A stretch of DNA of 64,000 nucleotides from an uncultured Draconibacterium sp. (GCF_963676815.1 NZ_OY781365.1:1832501-1896500); one strand, 5' to 3'. Positions 9,759-18,228 are shown, counted from the first letter of the stretch. Notes: generated from the letters alone by a model not told the origin. Translations and numbers: made by a program.

Positions 9759-10301
9759 GTGAGCTGGAAAAGCAAATATAATATTGAATACAAAGGTCTT
9801 AAAGAAGGCCTGCACGATTACCAATTTGAGGTAAACGATAAGTTCTTTGAGCATTTTGAAGAGAGCCTGGTTGACAAAGGAGAAGTTAGCGTAAACGTTC
9901 AGCTTGAAAAGCGAAGTGCATTTCTGAAATTAAGCTTTGCACTAGAAGGATGGTTAGAACTGGTTTGCGACCGCTGCCTTGACAACTATGCACAAGACGT
10001 GTCTTTAGAAACCGAATTATTTGTAAAGTTTGGCGAAGAAGACGAGTTTGAAGAAGGCGACAATGTAATTTGGGTTTTACCCGAAGAACATGCCATCAAC
10101 TTGGCTCAGACAATTTATGAATACGTTACACTAAGTATACCGTTGCGACATGTTCATCCGGATGAAAGCGGAGAAAACAGTTGCAACCAGGAAATGATTG
10201 ACAGATTAAATAATATTACACAGCACGAAGCGGACGAAGATGAAGAAGAAGATATTGACCCGCGCTGGGCTGCATTAAAAAATTTAAAAAATAATAATTA
10301 A
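9759..10301 (+). CDS. DUF177 / YceD family protein
   Basis: 180 residues from a GTG start. The central VCDRCLDNYAQDV carries the conserved CxxC of the DUF177 (YceD) family, and the C-terminus is acidic and ends with DPRWAALKNL, a typical family tail. YceD-type genes lie directly upstream of rpmF in many bacteria. In plants and E. coli relatives are linked to 23S rRNA maturation, so a ribosome-biogenesis role is the known expectation. The rpmF gene starts 12 bases after the stop, so the two are an operon. The GTG fits the short leader from the promoter at 9732. Confidence 0.88.
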   Translation: MSWKSKYNIEYKGLKEGLHDYQFEVNDKFFEHFEESLVDKGEVSVNVQLEKRSAFLKLSFALEGWLELVCDRCLDNYAQDVSLETELFVKFGEEDEFEEGDNVIWVLPEEHAINLAQTIYEYVTLSIPLRHVHPDESGENSCNQEMIDRLNNITQHEADEDEEEDIDPRWAALKNLKNNN

Positions 10302-10313
10302 AAATACATAACA

Positions 10314-10499
10314 ATGGCACATCCAAAGCATAAAACATCGAAATCGAGAAGGGATAAAAGACGTACGCACTATAAAGCGGTTGCCCCTACTCTGGCGACT
10401 TGTTCAAACTGCGGAACAACTGTAAAATACCACACAGTATGTCCTGAATGTGGTTACTACAGAGGAAAACAAGTAATTGAAAAAGAAATTGCATTGTAG
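10314..10499 (+). CDS. rpmF: 50S ribosomal protein L32
   Basis: 61 residues. The N-terminus MAHPKHKTSKSRRDKRR is the diagnostic L32 start. A zinc ribbon is formed by CSNC (residues 30-33) and CPEC (43-46), so this is the four-cysteine, zinc-binding form. It follows the DUF177 gene and is followed by a strong terminator. The plsX gene often found after rpmF is not here. Confidence 0.97.
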   Translation: MAHPKHKTSKSRRDKRRTHYKAVAPTLATCSNCGTTVKYHTVCPECGYYRGKQVIEKEIAL

Positions 10500-10534
10500 T
10501 TAAATAAGCATCCGGAATTTTTTTTCGGAGTTAA

Positions 10535-10750
10535 CTAACAAAAATCCATCTTTGGTATCTTCCGAAGATGGATTTTTTGTGAACGCTTGCTTGCAATTCT
10601 TTTTTCTGATTTTTCGAACAATGTTATAAATTGTTCTGCAACAAAAAACATTTTTTCACCTCTCCAAGCCACATCTATAGGCAATTCTTTGTAGTCTCTT
10701 GCAAATCGCTCTACATTTAACCCCGGTTTAAAAAACCAGAATTTATATTT
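10535..10750 (-). other. Stop-bounded 71-codon reading frame without a good start; possible gene remnant
   Basis: On the minus strand the frame is open from 10750 (after a TGA at 10753-10751) to a stop at 10537-10535. The reading has a protein-like mix of residues (for example PGLNVERFARDY, VAWRGEKMFFVAEQF, IHLRKIP) but its only Met codons are internal, and it runs through the rpmF terminator. It uses AGA for arginine more than neighbouring genes seem to. It may be the 3' remnant of a lost or decayed gene, or chance. I do not recognise the family. Nothing else is seen between rpmF and fabH. Confidence 0.25.
10540..10578 (+). terminator. Rho-independent terminator after rpmF
   Basis: The arms AAAATCCATCTT and AAGATGGATTTT are perfectly complementary around a 12-base loop and are followed by a T-run. 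It ends the DUF177-rpmF transcript. Confidence 0.85.
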
Positions 10751-10778
10751 TCAGTAAACACAAATTTGTATTAGAAGA

Positions 10779-11777
10779 ATGGCTAACATCAGGGCAGCAA
10801 TTACAGGAGTTGGAGCCTACCTCCCGGAATACCGGTTAACAAACGACGAAATCAGCAAAATGGTTGATACGTCGGACGAATGGATTATGCAACGAATTGG
10901 TATTAAGGAGCGCAGGATTTTGAAGGAAGAAGGAAAAGCAACCAGTGACATGGGAGCGCGTGCAGTGGAGAACTTGCTGGAGAAAACCGGCACCTCGCCC
11001 GAAGAAGTTGATATGCTGATTTGTGCAACCATTACACCCGACATGAACCTTCCGGCCACCGCTAATATTATTGCGCACAAAACAAATATTCACAACGCCT
11101 GGAGTTTCGACTTGAATGCTGCTTGCTCAGGATTTATTTTTTCGCTGTCAACAGCTACACAGTTTATCGAATCAGGCCGCTATAAAAAAGTAGTAATTGT
11201 AGCTGCAGAAAAAATGTCGGCTATTATTAATTACGAAGACCGCACAACCTGCCCTCTTTTTGGAGATGGTGCAGCAGCTGTTTTGGTTGAACCAACTACC
11301 GAAGATCTTGGTGTTATCGACTACATTAACCGGGTTGATGGTTTGGGACGTCATCACCTGCATATAAAAGCAGGCGGTTCGTTAAAACCGGCCTCGGAGG
11401 AAACCGTAAAAAACAAAGAACACTATTTATACCAGGAAGGACAGGCTGTTTTTAAAGCAGCCGTTTCGAGCATGGCCGACGTTGCTGTTGAAATTATGGA
11501 TAAACACAACATCAGTTCAAAAGATGTTGCGTGGCTTGTTCCGCACCAGGCCAACATGCGTATTATTGAGGCCACTGCCCGCCGAATGGGAATTAGCAAA
11601 GACCAGGTAATGATAAATATCCGGAAATACGGAAATACCACAGCAGCCACAATTCCGCTGTGTTTGTGGGATTACGAAAAACAACTAAAAAAAGGCGACA
11701 ACATTATTCTTGCTGCTTTTGGTGCCGGGTTCACCTGGGGAAGTACCTATTTAAAGTGGGCCTACGATCCGAAATAA
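10779..11777 (+). CDS. fabH: Beta-ketoacyl-ACP synthase III
   Basis: 332 residues. The thiolase-fold catalytic triad is visible: Cys116 in LNAACSGF, His256 in VPHQAN and Asn286 in KYGNTTAA. The C-terminus AFGAGFTWGSTYLKW is typical. FabH condenses acetyl-CoA (or a branched starter) with malonyl-ACP to start fatty-acid synthesis in the cytoplasm. The gene stands between the rpmF terminator and the bactofilin gene. The glycerophospholipid gene plsX, a common neighbour of rpmF and fabH, is missing at this place. No consensus promoter was identified in front of it. Confidence 0.95.
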   Translation: MANIRAAITGVGAYLPEYRLTNDEISKMVDTSDEWIMQRIGIKERRILKEEGKATSDMGARAVENLLEKTGTSPEEVDMLICATITPDMNLPATANIIAHKTNIHNAWSFDLNAACSGFIFSLSTATQFIESGRYKKVVIVAAEKMSAIINYEDRTTCPLFGDGAAAVLVEPTTEDLGVIDYINRVDGLGRHHLHIKAGGSLKPASEETVKNKEHYLYQEGQAVFKAAVSSMADVAVEIMDKHNISSKDVAWLVPHQANMRIIEATARRMGISKDQVMINIRKYGNTTAATIPLCLWDYEKQLKKGDNIILAAFGAGFTWGSTYLKWAYDPK

Positions 11778-11905
11778 AAACGGACAATAGCTTCAAAACT
11801 TCATCGTTCTATATTTTGCGATATTAAATCATTTTTTTGCTGAAGATTCATTTTATTGTATCTTCAGGCACCCAATTTAAAAGGAACGTTAAGAAGTTAG
11901 AAACC

Positions 11906-12319
11906 ATGGCAAAACAAAACGCAAGAACTTTTGGCGAGACTCCCGATCAGGCTATCAATATTCTAGGTGAAGGTACACTCATTAAAGGCGATATTTCTGC
12001 CAGCAGCGATATTCGTATTGATGGGCAATTGGTTGGAAACCTGGAAGCAAAAGGCCGTGTCGTTATCGGTCCGAAAGGAAAAATCGATGGCAAAGTTAAA
12101 TGCAATAATGTTGAAATAGCGGGCTTTATAAAAGGTAAAGTTACTGTTGACGAGCTGTTGAATATGAAAGCCTCGGCAAAAATTGAAGGCGACATTATTG
12201 CCGGAAAACTGGCCGTTGAGCCCGGTGCAACTTTTACCGGAACCTGCTCGATGGGAGGAGCCAGTGCTTCTGCAAAAGAAGATGCAAAAGAAAAAACCTT
12301 ATACAACCAAAAAAGCTAA
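11906..12319 (+). CDS. Bactofilin family polymer-forming protein
   Basis: 137 residues from the ATG at 11906; a longer reading from 11837 adds residues without family resemblance. The centre is a run of short glycine-rich beta rungs (LIKGDISASSDIRIDGQLVG, GPKGKIDGKVKCNNVEIAG, ASAKIEGDIIAGKLAVEPG), the right-handed beta-helix of bactofilins (DUF583). Bactofilins polymerise without nucleotide and organise envelope or cell-shape proteins. The gene lies just before the ATP-synthase accessory genes and its 3' end overlaps the AtpZ-like gene by 38 bases in another frame. Confidence 0.9.
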   Translation: MAKQNARTFGETPDQAINILGEGTLIKGDISASSDIRIDGQLVGNLEAKGRVVIGPKGKIDGKVKCNNVEIAGFIKGKVTVDELLNMKASAKIEGDIIAGKLAVEPGATFTGTCSMGGASASAKEDAKEKTLYNQKS

Positions 12320-12533
12320 TTCGTTTATTCGCTATTCCAGTCTGGGTTTCGAAATGATGGCCATTATCGGAGGCTTTACTCTGCTTGGCTACAAAATAGA
12401 CCAATGGATGGATAACGAATTTAAAGGATTTACACTTGCCTTGGTTATATTTGGAGTAATTGCATCTATTGTTTACGGGGTAAAAAACCTTTTGAAATCA
12501 GACGACAAATCTAAAAAACCAAACAGTAAATGA
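12282..12533 (+). CDS. AtpZ/AtpI-like small membrane protein
   Basis: 83 residues from the ATG at 12282, inside the end of the bactofilin gene. Two hydrophobic segments (FEMMAIIGGFTLLGYKID and LALVIFGVIASIVYGV) flank a short polar turn, as in the AtpZ/AtpI family that accompanies F-type ATP synthase genes and helps assembly or Mg2+ handling. Overlaps with the genes on both sides (38 bases before, four bases ATGA after) indicate coupled translation. Family assignment is by length, topology and context. Confidence 0.75.
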   Translation: MQKKKPYTTKKANSFIRYSSLGFEMMAIIGGFTLLGYKIDQWMDNEFKGFTLALVIFGVIASIVYGVKNLLKSDDKSKKPNSK

Positions 12534-12910
12534 AAGCTTTCATCGTAAAACTTACCGGAATAACATTGGCCATTGCCCTAATTGGCTGGTTAGTATTTTC
12601 ATTGGCTTTCCCCGAATATTATTTGCCGGTGCTGCCGTTTCTATTGCTTTTCTTTTATTTGGCAACCATGGGCATCCACGCCTATCAACTTAAAATGGCC
12701 AAAAAAGATATTGGCAAATTCACCCGAAGCAATATGCTCGTTACGTTTTTCAAACTTGTATTATACTCGATAGTAGCAGTCGTTTACATTGCAATCGATA
12801 AAGAAAATGCCATTCCGTTTGTAGTTTGTTTAATGTTACTTTACCTTATTTACACATTTTTTGAAGTAACAGAAATTACCAAGATTACAAAGTTCACCGA
12901 CAAAAAATAG
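12530..12910 (+). CDS. Small four-helix membrane protein of the ATP-synthase locus
   Basis: 126 residues with four hydrophobic segments (ITLAIALIGWLVFSLAF, LPVLPFLLLFFYLATMG, LVLYSIVAVVYIAI, FVVCLMLLYLIYTFF) and a basic C-terminus. The ATG overlaps the stop of the AtpZ-like gene by four bases. Its place between AtpZ and atpB suggests an assembly or membrane role for F0, comparable to the AtpI position in other bacteria. I do not recognise a named family. The transcript may end or continue to atpB; a separate promoter lies about 100 bases downstream. Confidence 0.7.
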   Translation: MKAFIVKLTGITLAIALIGWLVFSLAFPEYYLPVLPFLLLFFYLATMGIHAYQLKMAKKDIGKFTRSNMLVTFFKLVLYSIVAVVYIAIDKENAIPFVVCLMLLYLIYTFFEVTEITKITKFTDKK

Positions 12911-13008
12911 TTCCCCTTTCGTACATTCCTCGTACAAAACAGGTTTTTAAACATTGTTAATTCTCTGCTGAAAATCTTCAAATTCCATTCACGGTTCAAA
13001 AAATCTTA

Positions 13009-13016
13009 TAAATTTG
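13009..13016 (+). promoter_or_regulatory. Promoter -7 element for atpB
   Basis: TAAATTTG matches TAnnTTTG. It is 108 bases before the atpB ATG, giving a leader of roughly 100 bases. No clear -33 TTTG. It would allow atpBEFHAG to be transcribed apart from the bactofilin-AtpZ genes. Confidence 0.5.
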
Positions 13017-13124
13017 TGAACCTTAGAATGAGAAAATTCGTTTTAACACCTTGGTAAAACTCTTACCAAATTGTGTTTGTTTATAATAGTTTCAGACTTG
13101 TTACAACAAGAAAAAAAATTAACC

Positions 13125-14279
13125 ATGCTTAAGCTTACCAAAGCCATTTTTATATTCTTCGCCTTTTCATTGTTAAGTTATGGCCAACTTCAGGCTCAGC
13201 ACGGGCATGAGGAAGAAGAGACACAAGCTGCAGGAAGTCACTCGACTGAAAGCGATGCGCATGCTTCAGACGCACATGCTGAAGAAGGATTTAACGCCGG
13301 TGAATTTGTGATCGACCACGTTTCCGATTCGTACGACTGGCACATTACATCGTTTGGCGACAAACACATTAGCATCCCGCTTCCGATAATTGTTTACAGC
13401 AAACAACCGGAATTACACGAAGGAAAAGCTTTCCATGTTTTTATGTCGTCGAAATTTCATCACGGACACAGTGCTTACAAAGGATTTCGCATTTCAGAAA
13501 GTGAAGAATTTAAAGGTAAAGTGGTTGAGCTGGATGCCGCAGGACACGAAATTGGTACACCCATCGATATATCGATAACAAAAACCATTGCCGGTATTCT
13601 GGCATCGGTAGTTATTTTATTGTGGCTGGTATTTTCAACAGCTAAACTGGCGAAAAAGAACAGAGGGAAAGCGCCAACAGGTGTTCAGAATGTATTGGAA
13701 CCGATTATCTTTTTTATTCGCGACGAAGTGGCAAAACCTGCCATTGGCGAACACAAATACGAAAAGTTCATGCCGTTCCTTTTAACCCTTTTCTTTTTTA
13801 TCCTGATTAACAACTTTATGGGATTGATTCCAATTCCACCATTTGGCGCCAATGTTACAGGAAATATTGGGGTTACCATGGTACTGGCATTGTTCACCTT
13901 TGCAGTAACAACAATTAACGGTAACAAACATTACTGGAAAGAAATTTACAACCCCGACGTACCGTGGTGGTTAAAATTCCCTATTCCGTTAATGCCTATT
14001 GTTGAGCTTTCGGGTGTAATTACAAAACCATTTGTACTAATGGTCCGACTCTTTGCCAACATGATGGCGGGTCACCTTATTGTAATGGTATTTGTGAGTT
14101 TGATATTTGTATTCGGCAGCCTTTTTGGCCCGGCAGTTGGATTAGGAGCAAGTCCGATATCCATTCTGTTCTCGGTGTTCATTCTGCTGCTCGATGTTTT
14201 GGTATCATTTATTCAAGCGTATGTTTTTACTCTGTTGTCGGCACTCTATTTCGGAATGGCGACTTCAGAACATCATTAA
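13125..14279 (+). CDS. atpB: F-type ATP synthase subunit a
   Basis: 384 residues from the ATG at 13125, where a signal-like segment begins (IFIFFAFSLLSYGQLQA). After it comes a His/Glu/Ala-rich stretch and a periplasmic N-terminal extension of about 150 residues, a form I recall from Bacteroidota. The C-terminal half has the membrane helices and the essential arginine of the proton path (Arg308 in VRLFANMMAGH). The product forms the ion channel with the c ring. It begins the run atpB-atpE-atpF-atpH-atpA-atpG. Upstream start choices at 13071 would put residues before the signal and are less likely. Confidence 0.95.
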   Translation: MLKLTKAIFIFFAFSLLSYGQLQAQHGHEEEETQAAGSHSTESDAHASDAHAEEGFNAGEFVIDHVSDSYDWHITSFGDKHISIPLPIIVYSKQPELHEGKAFHVFMSSKFHHGHSAYKGFRISESEEFKGKVVELDAAGHEIGTPIDISITKTIAGILASVVILLWLVFSTAKLAKKNRGKAPTGVQNVLEPIIFFIRDEVAKPAIGEHKYEKFMPFLLTLFFFILINNFMGLIPIPPFGANVTGNIGVTMVLALFTFAVTTINGNKHYWKEIYNPDVPWWLKFPIPLMPIVELSGVITKPFVLMVRLFANMMAGHLIVMVFVSLIFVFGSLFGPAVGLGASPISILFSVFILLLDVLVSFIQAYVFTLLSALYFGMATSEHH

Positions 14280-14297
14280 TAATTAAAATTAAAAGCT

Positions 14298-14561
14298 ATG
14301 TTATCAGCTATTTTAACAGTATTGCTACAAGCGGCCGCCGGTGCATCGGTTGGTAAAATGGGAGCAGCAATTGGTGCAGGTTTAGCAGCAATTGGAGCTG
14401 GTATGGGTATCGGTAAAATCGGTGCCAGTGCCATGGAAGCTATTGCCCGTCAACCAGAAGCTAGCGGTGACATCAGATCAAACATGATTGTGTCGGCAGC
14501 ACTTATCGAGGGTGTTGCATTCTTCGCAGTTATTGTTTGTATCCTAATCGTTTTTGTATAG
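14298..14561 (+). CDS. atpE: F-type ATP synthase subunit c
   Basis: 87 residues, two hydrophobic helices with the glycine-rich first helix (AAIGAGLAAIGAGMGIG), the loop ARQPEA and the ion-binding carboxylate Glu71 in AALIEGVAFF. The Glu is followed by Gly-Val-Ala rather than the Ser-Thr pattern of sodium-binding rings, and the first helix lacks the matching Gln, so proton coupling is predicted. Many copies are needed per complex. A strong stem-loop follows the gene at 14572-14610. Confidence 0.97.
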   Translation: MLSAILTVLLQAAAGASVGKMGAAIGAGLAAIGAGMGIGKIGASAMEAIARQPEASGDIRSNMIVSAALIEGVAFFAVIVCILIVFV

Positions 14562-14571
14562 CAAAAAACTT

Positions 14572-14610
14572 TGGCAGCCATCCCGGGGATTGCCCGGGAT
14601 GCTGTTGCCA
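14572..14610 (+). promoter_or_regulatory. Intercistronic stem-loop between atpE and atpF
   Basis: CATCCCGGG (14579-14587) pairs perfectly with CCCGGGATG (14593-14601) around a five-base loop, and TGGCA/TGCCA extends the base. No T-run follows, so it is not a normal terminator. It probably acts as an RNA processing or stability element that raises atpE relative to atpF. Confidence 0.65.
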
Positions 14611-14627
14611 CTTTAAATTTTTAAATT

Positions 14628-15122
14628 ATGGGATTAGTAATGCCGAATCCGGGCACCATCTTTTGGATGCTCATCATTTTTGGAGTCGTACTTTTTATAC
14701 TGAAGAAGTTTGCGTGGAAACCAATTCTTACCGCTTTAAAAGAGCGCGAAGATTCTATTGCAACTGCTTTAAACTCGGCCGAAGAAGCTAAAAAAGAAGT
14801 AGCCGGACTAAAAGCCGATAACGAAAAAGTTATTGCTGAAGCACGACGCGAAAAAGAAGCGATTCTGAAAGAGGCCAAAGAGTTAAAAGATAAAATTGTT
14901 GCCGAAGCCAAAGAAAAAGCCGGCGAAGAAGCACAAAAAACCATTGCTCAGGCACGTCAGCAAATTGAAGCTGAAAAAACAGCTGCCATTAACGACATTA
15001 AAAAGCAAGTGGCCGAACTTTCGGTAAGTATTGCTGAAAAAGTGATTCGCAAGGAATTAAGCAACAAAGGCGAACAGGAAAAAATGGTTGACGGATTAAT
15101 CGACGACATCAAGCTGAATTAG
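14628..15122 (+). CDS. atpF: F-type ATP synthase subunit b
   Basis: 164 residues. One N-terminal membrane helix (GTIFWMLIIFGVVLFILKKF) is followed by a long charged, Ala/Glu/Lys-rich helix (about residues 40-150), the peripheral stalk. Length matches the family. It follows the atpE hairpin and precedes atpH by two bases. Confidence 0.95.
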   Translation: MGLVMPNPGTIFWMLIIFGVVLFILKKFAWKPILTALKEREDSIATALNSAEEAKKEVAGLKADNEKVIAEARREKEAILKEAKELKDKIVAEAKEKAGEEAQKTIAQARQQIEAEKTAAINDIKKQVAELSVSIAEKVIRKELSNKGEQEKMVDGLIDDIKLN

Positions 15123-15124
15123 GT

Positions 15125-15670
15125 ATGGACCAGAGCGCAATAACTGTACGGTACGCCAAAGCTTTCTTTTCAACAGCTAAAGAGAAAAAATTGCTCGATA
15201 AGTTAAAAGCCGATATCCAGTTGGTTATGGATGTTTGCACCTCATCGGAAGATTTTATTCTGTTGCTGGAAAGCCCCATCGTAAAATCATCAAAAAAGGC
15301 AGCCCTGATAAAAAGTATTTTCGAAAGCAAAATTGAAGAGATCAGCCTTAACTTTTTACTGCTGATCGTTCAAAACAAACGCGAAGTACACATTCCGGGT
15401 ATCTGCCGTAATTTTCTGGATTTAACACGTAAAGACCTCAATATAAAATCGGCCGTTCTTACAACTGCTTCCGAGGTTGACGCTTCTACACTTAAAAAAG
15501 TGAAAGAACTGCTGGGCAAAGAACTGAATGCAACGATTGAGTTGGCGGCTCAGGTAAATCCTGAAATTCTTGGTGGCCTGGTATTGCGATTAGATGATAA
15601 ACAGTATGATGCCAGCGTGGCAACACAATTACGCAAGGTAAAACAGACCTTGTTAGAAACCGAATTATAA
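15125..15670 (+). CDS. atpH: F-type ATP synthase subunit delta
   Basis: 181 residues. The N-terminal ITVRYAKAFFSTA and the C-terminal NPEILGGLVLRLDDKQYDAS are the usual delta/OSCP blocks. It links the peripheral stalk to the top of F1. It begins two bases after atpF and lies 30 bases before atpA. Confidence 0.95.
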   Translation: MDQSAITVRYAKAFFSTAKEKKLLDKLKADIQLVMDVCTSSEDFILLLESPIVKSSKKAALIKSIFESKIEEISLNFLLLIVQNKREVHIPGICRNFLDLTRKDLNIKSAVLTTASEVDASTLKKVKELLGKELNATIELAAQVNPEILGGLVLRLDDKQYDASVATQLRKVKQTLLETEL

Positions 15671-15700
15671 ACGAAAACGACAAGCAAAAAATAATAAAAG

Positions 15701-17278
15701 ATGGCTAATATAAAACCTGCTGAAGTATCTGCAATTCTTAAGCAACAACTCGAAGGATTTAAATCGGTAGCCGAACTGGAAGAAGTTGGTACCGTTCTGC
15801 AAGTCGGCGACGGCATTGCACGTATTTATGGACTTTCGAACGTGGAATCGAACGAAATGATCGAATTCGAGAGCGGCATGAAAGGCATTGTATTAAACCT
15901 TGAAGAAGACAATGTTGGTGCGGTACTTTTAGGACCTTCAGAAGAAATTAAAGAAGGCGACACGGTAAAACGTACACGCCGTATTGCGTCGATTAATGTA
16001 GGTGAAGGCTTGCTTGGTCGCGTGGTGAACACCATTGGTGAAGCAATTGATGGAAAAGGCGCTGTTAGCGGCGAACTTTTCGAGATGCCTTTGGAAAGAA
16101 AAGCGCCGGGCGTTGTTTTCCGTCAGCCGGTAAAAGAACCGCTGCAAACAGGATTGAAAGCTGTTGATGCGATGATTCCGATCGGCCGCGGTCAGCGCGA
16201 GTTGATTATTGGCGACCGTCAGACAGGAAAAACAGCAGTAGCCATCGACACTATTATTAACCAACGCGAATTCTACAAACAGGGAAATCCTGTTTACTGT
16301 ATATATGTAGCAGTTGGACAAAAAGGTTCTACTGTTGCAAACATTGCCGCAACGCTTGAAAAAGCAGGCGCAATGGATTATTCGGTAATTGTTACCGCAA
16401 CAGCATCCGATCCTGCAGCGTTGCAGTTTTACGCACCATATGCAGGTGCCGCTATCGGTGAATATTTCCGCGATACCGGTCGTCATGCATTAATTATTTA
16501 CGATGATCTTTCGAAACAAGCTGTTTCGTACCGCGAGGTATCGTTGTTGCTTCGTCGTCCACCGGGCCGTGAAGCTTATCCGGGTGACGTTTTCTATTTG
16601 CACTCACGTTTATTGGAGCGTGCAGCAAAAATCATCGAATCGGATGAAATTGCAAAAGACATGAACGACTTACCGGAATGTTTGAAAGACAAAGTAAAAG
16701 GTGGTGGTTCGTTAACTGCACTTCCTATTATTGAAACTCAGGCTGGTGACGTTTCTGCATATATTCCAACCAACGTAATTTCAATTACCGACGGACAGAT
16801 CTTCCTGGAATCAAACCTGTTTAACTCGGGTATTCGTCCGGCGATTAACGTAGGTATCTCGGTATCGCGTGTTGGAGGTAGTGCACAGATCAAGTCGATG
16901 AAAAAGATCTCGGGAACATTAAAACTCGACCAGGCGCAATTCCGCGAACTGGAAGCGTTTGCTAAATTCGGTTCCGATCTTGACGCTGCAACAATGCGCG
17001 TTCTCGACAAGGGACGTAAAAACGTTGAAATTCTGAAACAAGGTCAGTATTCTCCTGTAAAAGTTGAACACCAGGCGGCAATTATTTATTGCGGTACCAA
17101 CGAGCTGCTTCGTAGTGTGCCAATCGATAAAGTGAAAGAGTTTGAAGCTGACTTTCTGGAAACAATGGAAATGTCGCACCGCCCGGTTCTTGATGAACTA
17201 AAAGCCGGTAAACTGACACCAGAAATTGAAGAAACCATTAGAAAAGTAGCTGCTGAAACAGCAGAAAAATATAAATAA
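15701..17278 (+). CDS. atpA: F-type ATP synthase subunit alpha
   Basis: 525 residues. The P-loop is GDRQTGKT (residues 171-178), and the arginine-finger region ISVSRVGGSAQ and nucleotide-binding GQRELIIGDR are intact. It forms the alpha3beta3 head with AtpD, whose gene is not in the window. A stem-loop region of 74 bases separates it from atpG. Confidence 0.98.
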   Translation: MANIKPAEVSAILKQQLEGFKSVAELEEVGTVLQVGDGIARIYGLSNVESNEMIEFESGMKGIVLNLEEDNVGAVLLGPSEEIKEGDTVKRTRRIASINVGEGLLGRVVNTIGEAIDGKGAVSGELFEMPLERKAPGVVFRQPVKEPLQTGLKAVDAMIPIGRGQRELIIGDRQTGKTAVAIDTIINQREFYKQGNPVYCIYVAVGQKGSTVANIAATLEKAGAMDYSVIVTATASDPAALQFYAPYAGAAIGEYFRDTGRHALIIYDDLSKQAVSYREVSLLLRRPPGREAYPGDVFYLHSRLLERAAKIIESDEIAKDMNDLPECLKDKVKGGGSLTALPIIETQAGDVSAYIPTNVISITDGQIFLESNLFNSGIRPAINVGISVSRVGGSAQIKSMKKISGTLKLDQAQFRELEAFAKFGSDLDAATMRVLDKGRKNVEILKQGQYSPVKVEHQAAIIYCGTNELLRSVPIDKVKEFEADFLETMEMSHRPVLDELKAGKLTPEIEETIRKVAAETAEKYK

Positions 17279-17294
17279 CAAGGACTGATATGTT

Positions 17295-17336
17295 GATGGA
17301 ATGAAGGATTGAATTCAGTCCTTCTCCAAATCCATC
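17295..17336 (+). promoter_or_regulatory. Intercistronic stem-loop between atpA and atpG
   Basis: An almost perfect palindrome (17303-17324, arms GAAGGATTGAA and TTCAGTCCTTC, one G-T wobble) is enclosed by GATGGA (17295-17300) and TCCATC (17331-17336). There is no T-run. It may set the ratio of alpha (three per complex) to gamma (one per complex). Confidence 0.5.
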
Positions 17337-17352
17337 TTTCAATCAATAAGAT

Positions 17353-18228
17353 ATGGCTGGATTAAAGGAAATACGTACTCGAATAGCATCGGTAAAAACT
17401 ACCCGGCAGGTAACCAGTGCCATGAAAATGGTTTCGGCTGCCAAGTTAAAAAAAGCACAGGATGCCATATTGCAAATCAGGCCGTATGCGGAAAAATTGC
17501 ACGATATTCTTACGTCGTTGAGTGCCAGCCTTGAGAACGTTGAGGATTCGGTATACACACAATCTCGCATTCCTGAAAAAGTGCTCTTGATTCTGGTGTC
17601 GTCGAACCGTGGTTTATGTGGTGGTTTTAATGCCAACATTAGCAAAAAAGCGATTGAGGTAGCTAACACAAAATATGCTCAGCAACTTCAATTGGGAAAC
17701 CTCGATTTTATGTGCATTGGCAAACAGGGAGCTCGCCAGCTAAAACACCGCGGTTACAACGTTGTTGCCGACGAAAATGAATTGTTTGATGAGCTTACTT
17801 TTGAGAATGTTTCGAGAGTTGCAGAAGAATCGATGAAATCGTTTGCCGACAAACATTACGACCGAATTGAACTGGTATATAACCAGTTTAAAAACGCTGC
17901 TGTTCAGGTTCAGGCTGCCGAGCAATTTCTTCCGGTTGAAATGGAAGAAGGCGAAGAGGACGGTAATTATGATTTTATTTACGAACCATCGAAAGAGCAC
18001 ATCATTGAAGAGCTTATTCCTCGTTCGTTAAAAATTCAGTTTTACAAAGCTTTGCTTGATTCAAATGCTGCCGAGCACGGCGCCCGAATGACAGCGATGC
18101 ACCAGGCAACTGATAATGCCACTGAGCTAATCGGATCGCTTACCCTGGAATACAACAAAGCACGACAAGCTTCAATTACAGGCGAAATTCTGGAAATTGT
18201 AAGTGGTGCCGAAGCATTAAACGGATAA
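17353..18228 (+). CDS. atpG: F-type ATP synthase subunit gamma
   Basis: 291 residues. The N-terminal KEIRTRIASVKTTRQVTSAM and C-terminal ATDNATELIGSLTLEYNKAR are the conserved coiled-coil halves of the rotor shaft; SSNRGLCGGFNANI is the family core motif. It is the last gene of the operon and is followed by a terminator. In many genomes atpD and atpC come next or lie nearby; here the next gene is unrelated and on the other strand. Confidence 0.97.
   Translation: MAGLKEIRTRIASVKTTRQVTSAMKMVSAAKLKKAQDAILQIRPYAEKLHDILTSLSASLENVEDSVYTQSRIPEKVLLILVSSNRGLCGGFNANISKKAIEVANTKYAQQLQLGNLDFMCIGKQGARQLKHRGYNVVADENELFDELTFENVSRVAEESMKSFADKHYDRIELVYNQFKNAAVQVQAAEQFLPVEMEEGEEDGNYDFIYEPSKEHIIEELIPRSLKIQFYKALLDSNAAEHGARMTAMHQATDNATELIGSLTLEYNKARQASITGEILEIVSGAEALNG

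Noticed and set aside
11837..11905. Longer N-terminus of the bactofilin
   Set aside because: The extra residues do not resemble the family and an ATG at 11906 gives the normal length.
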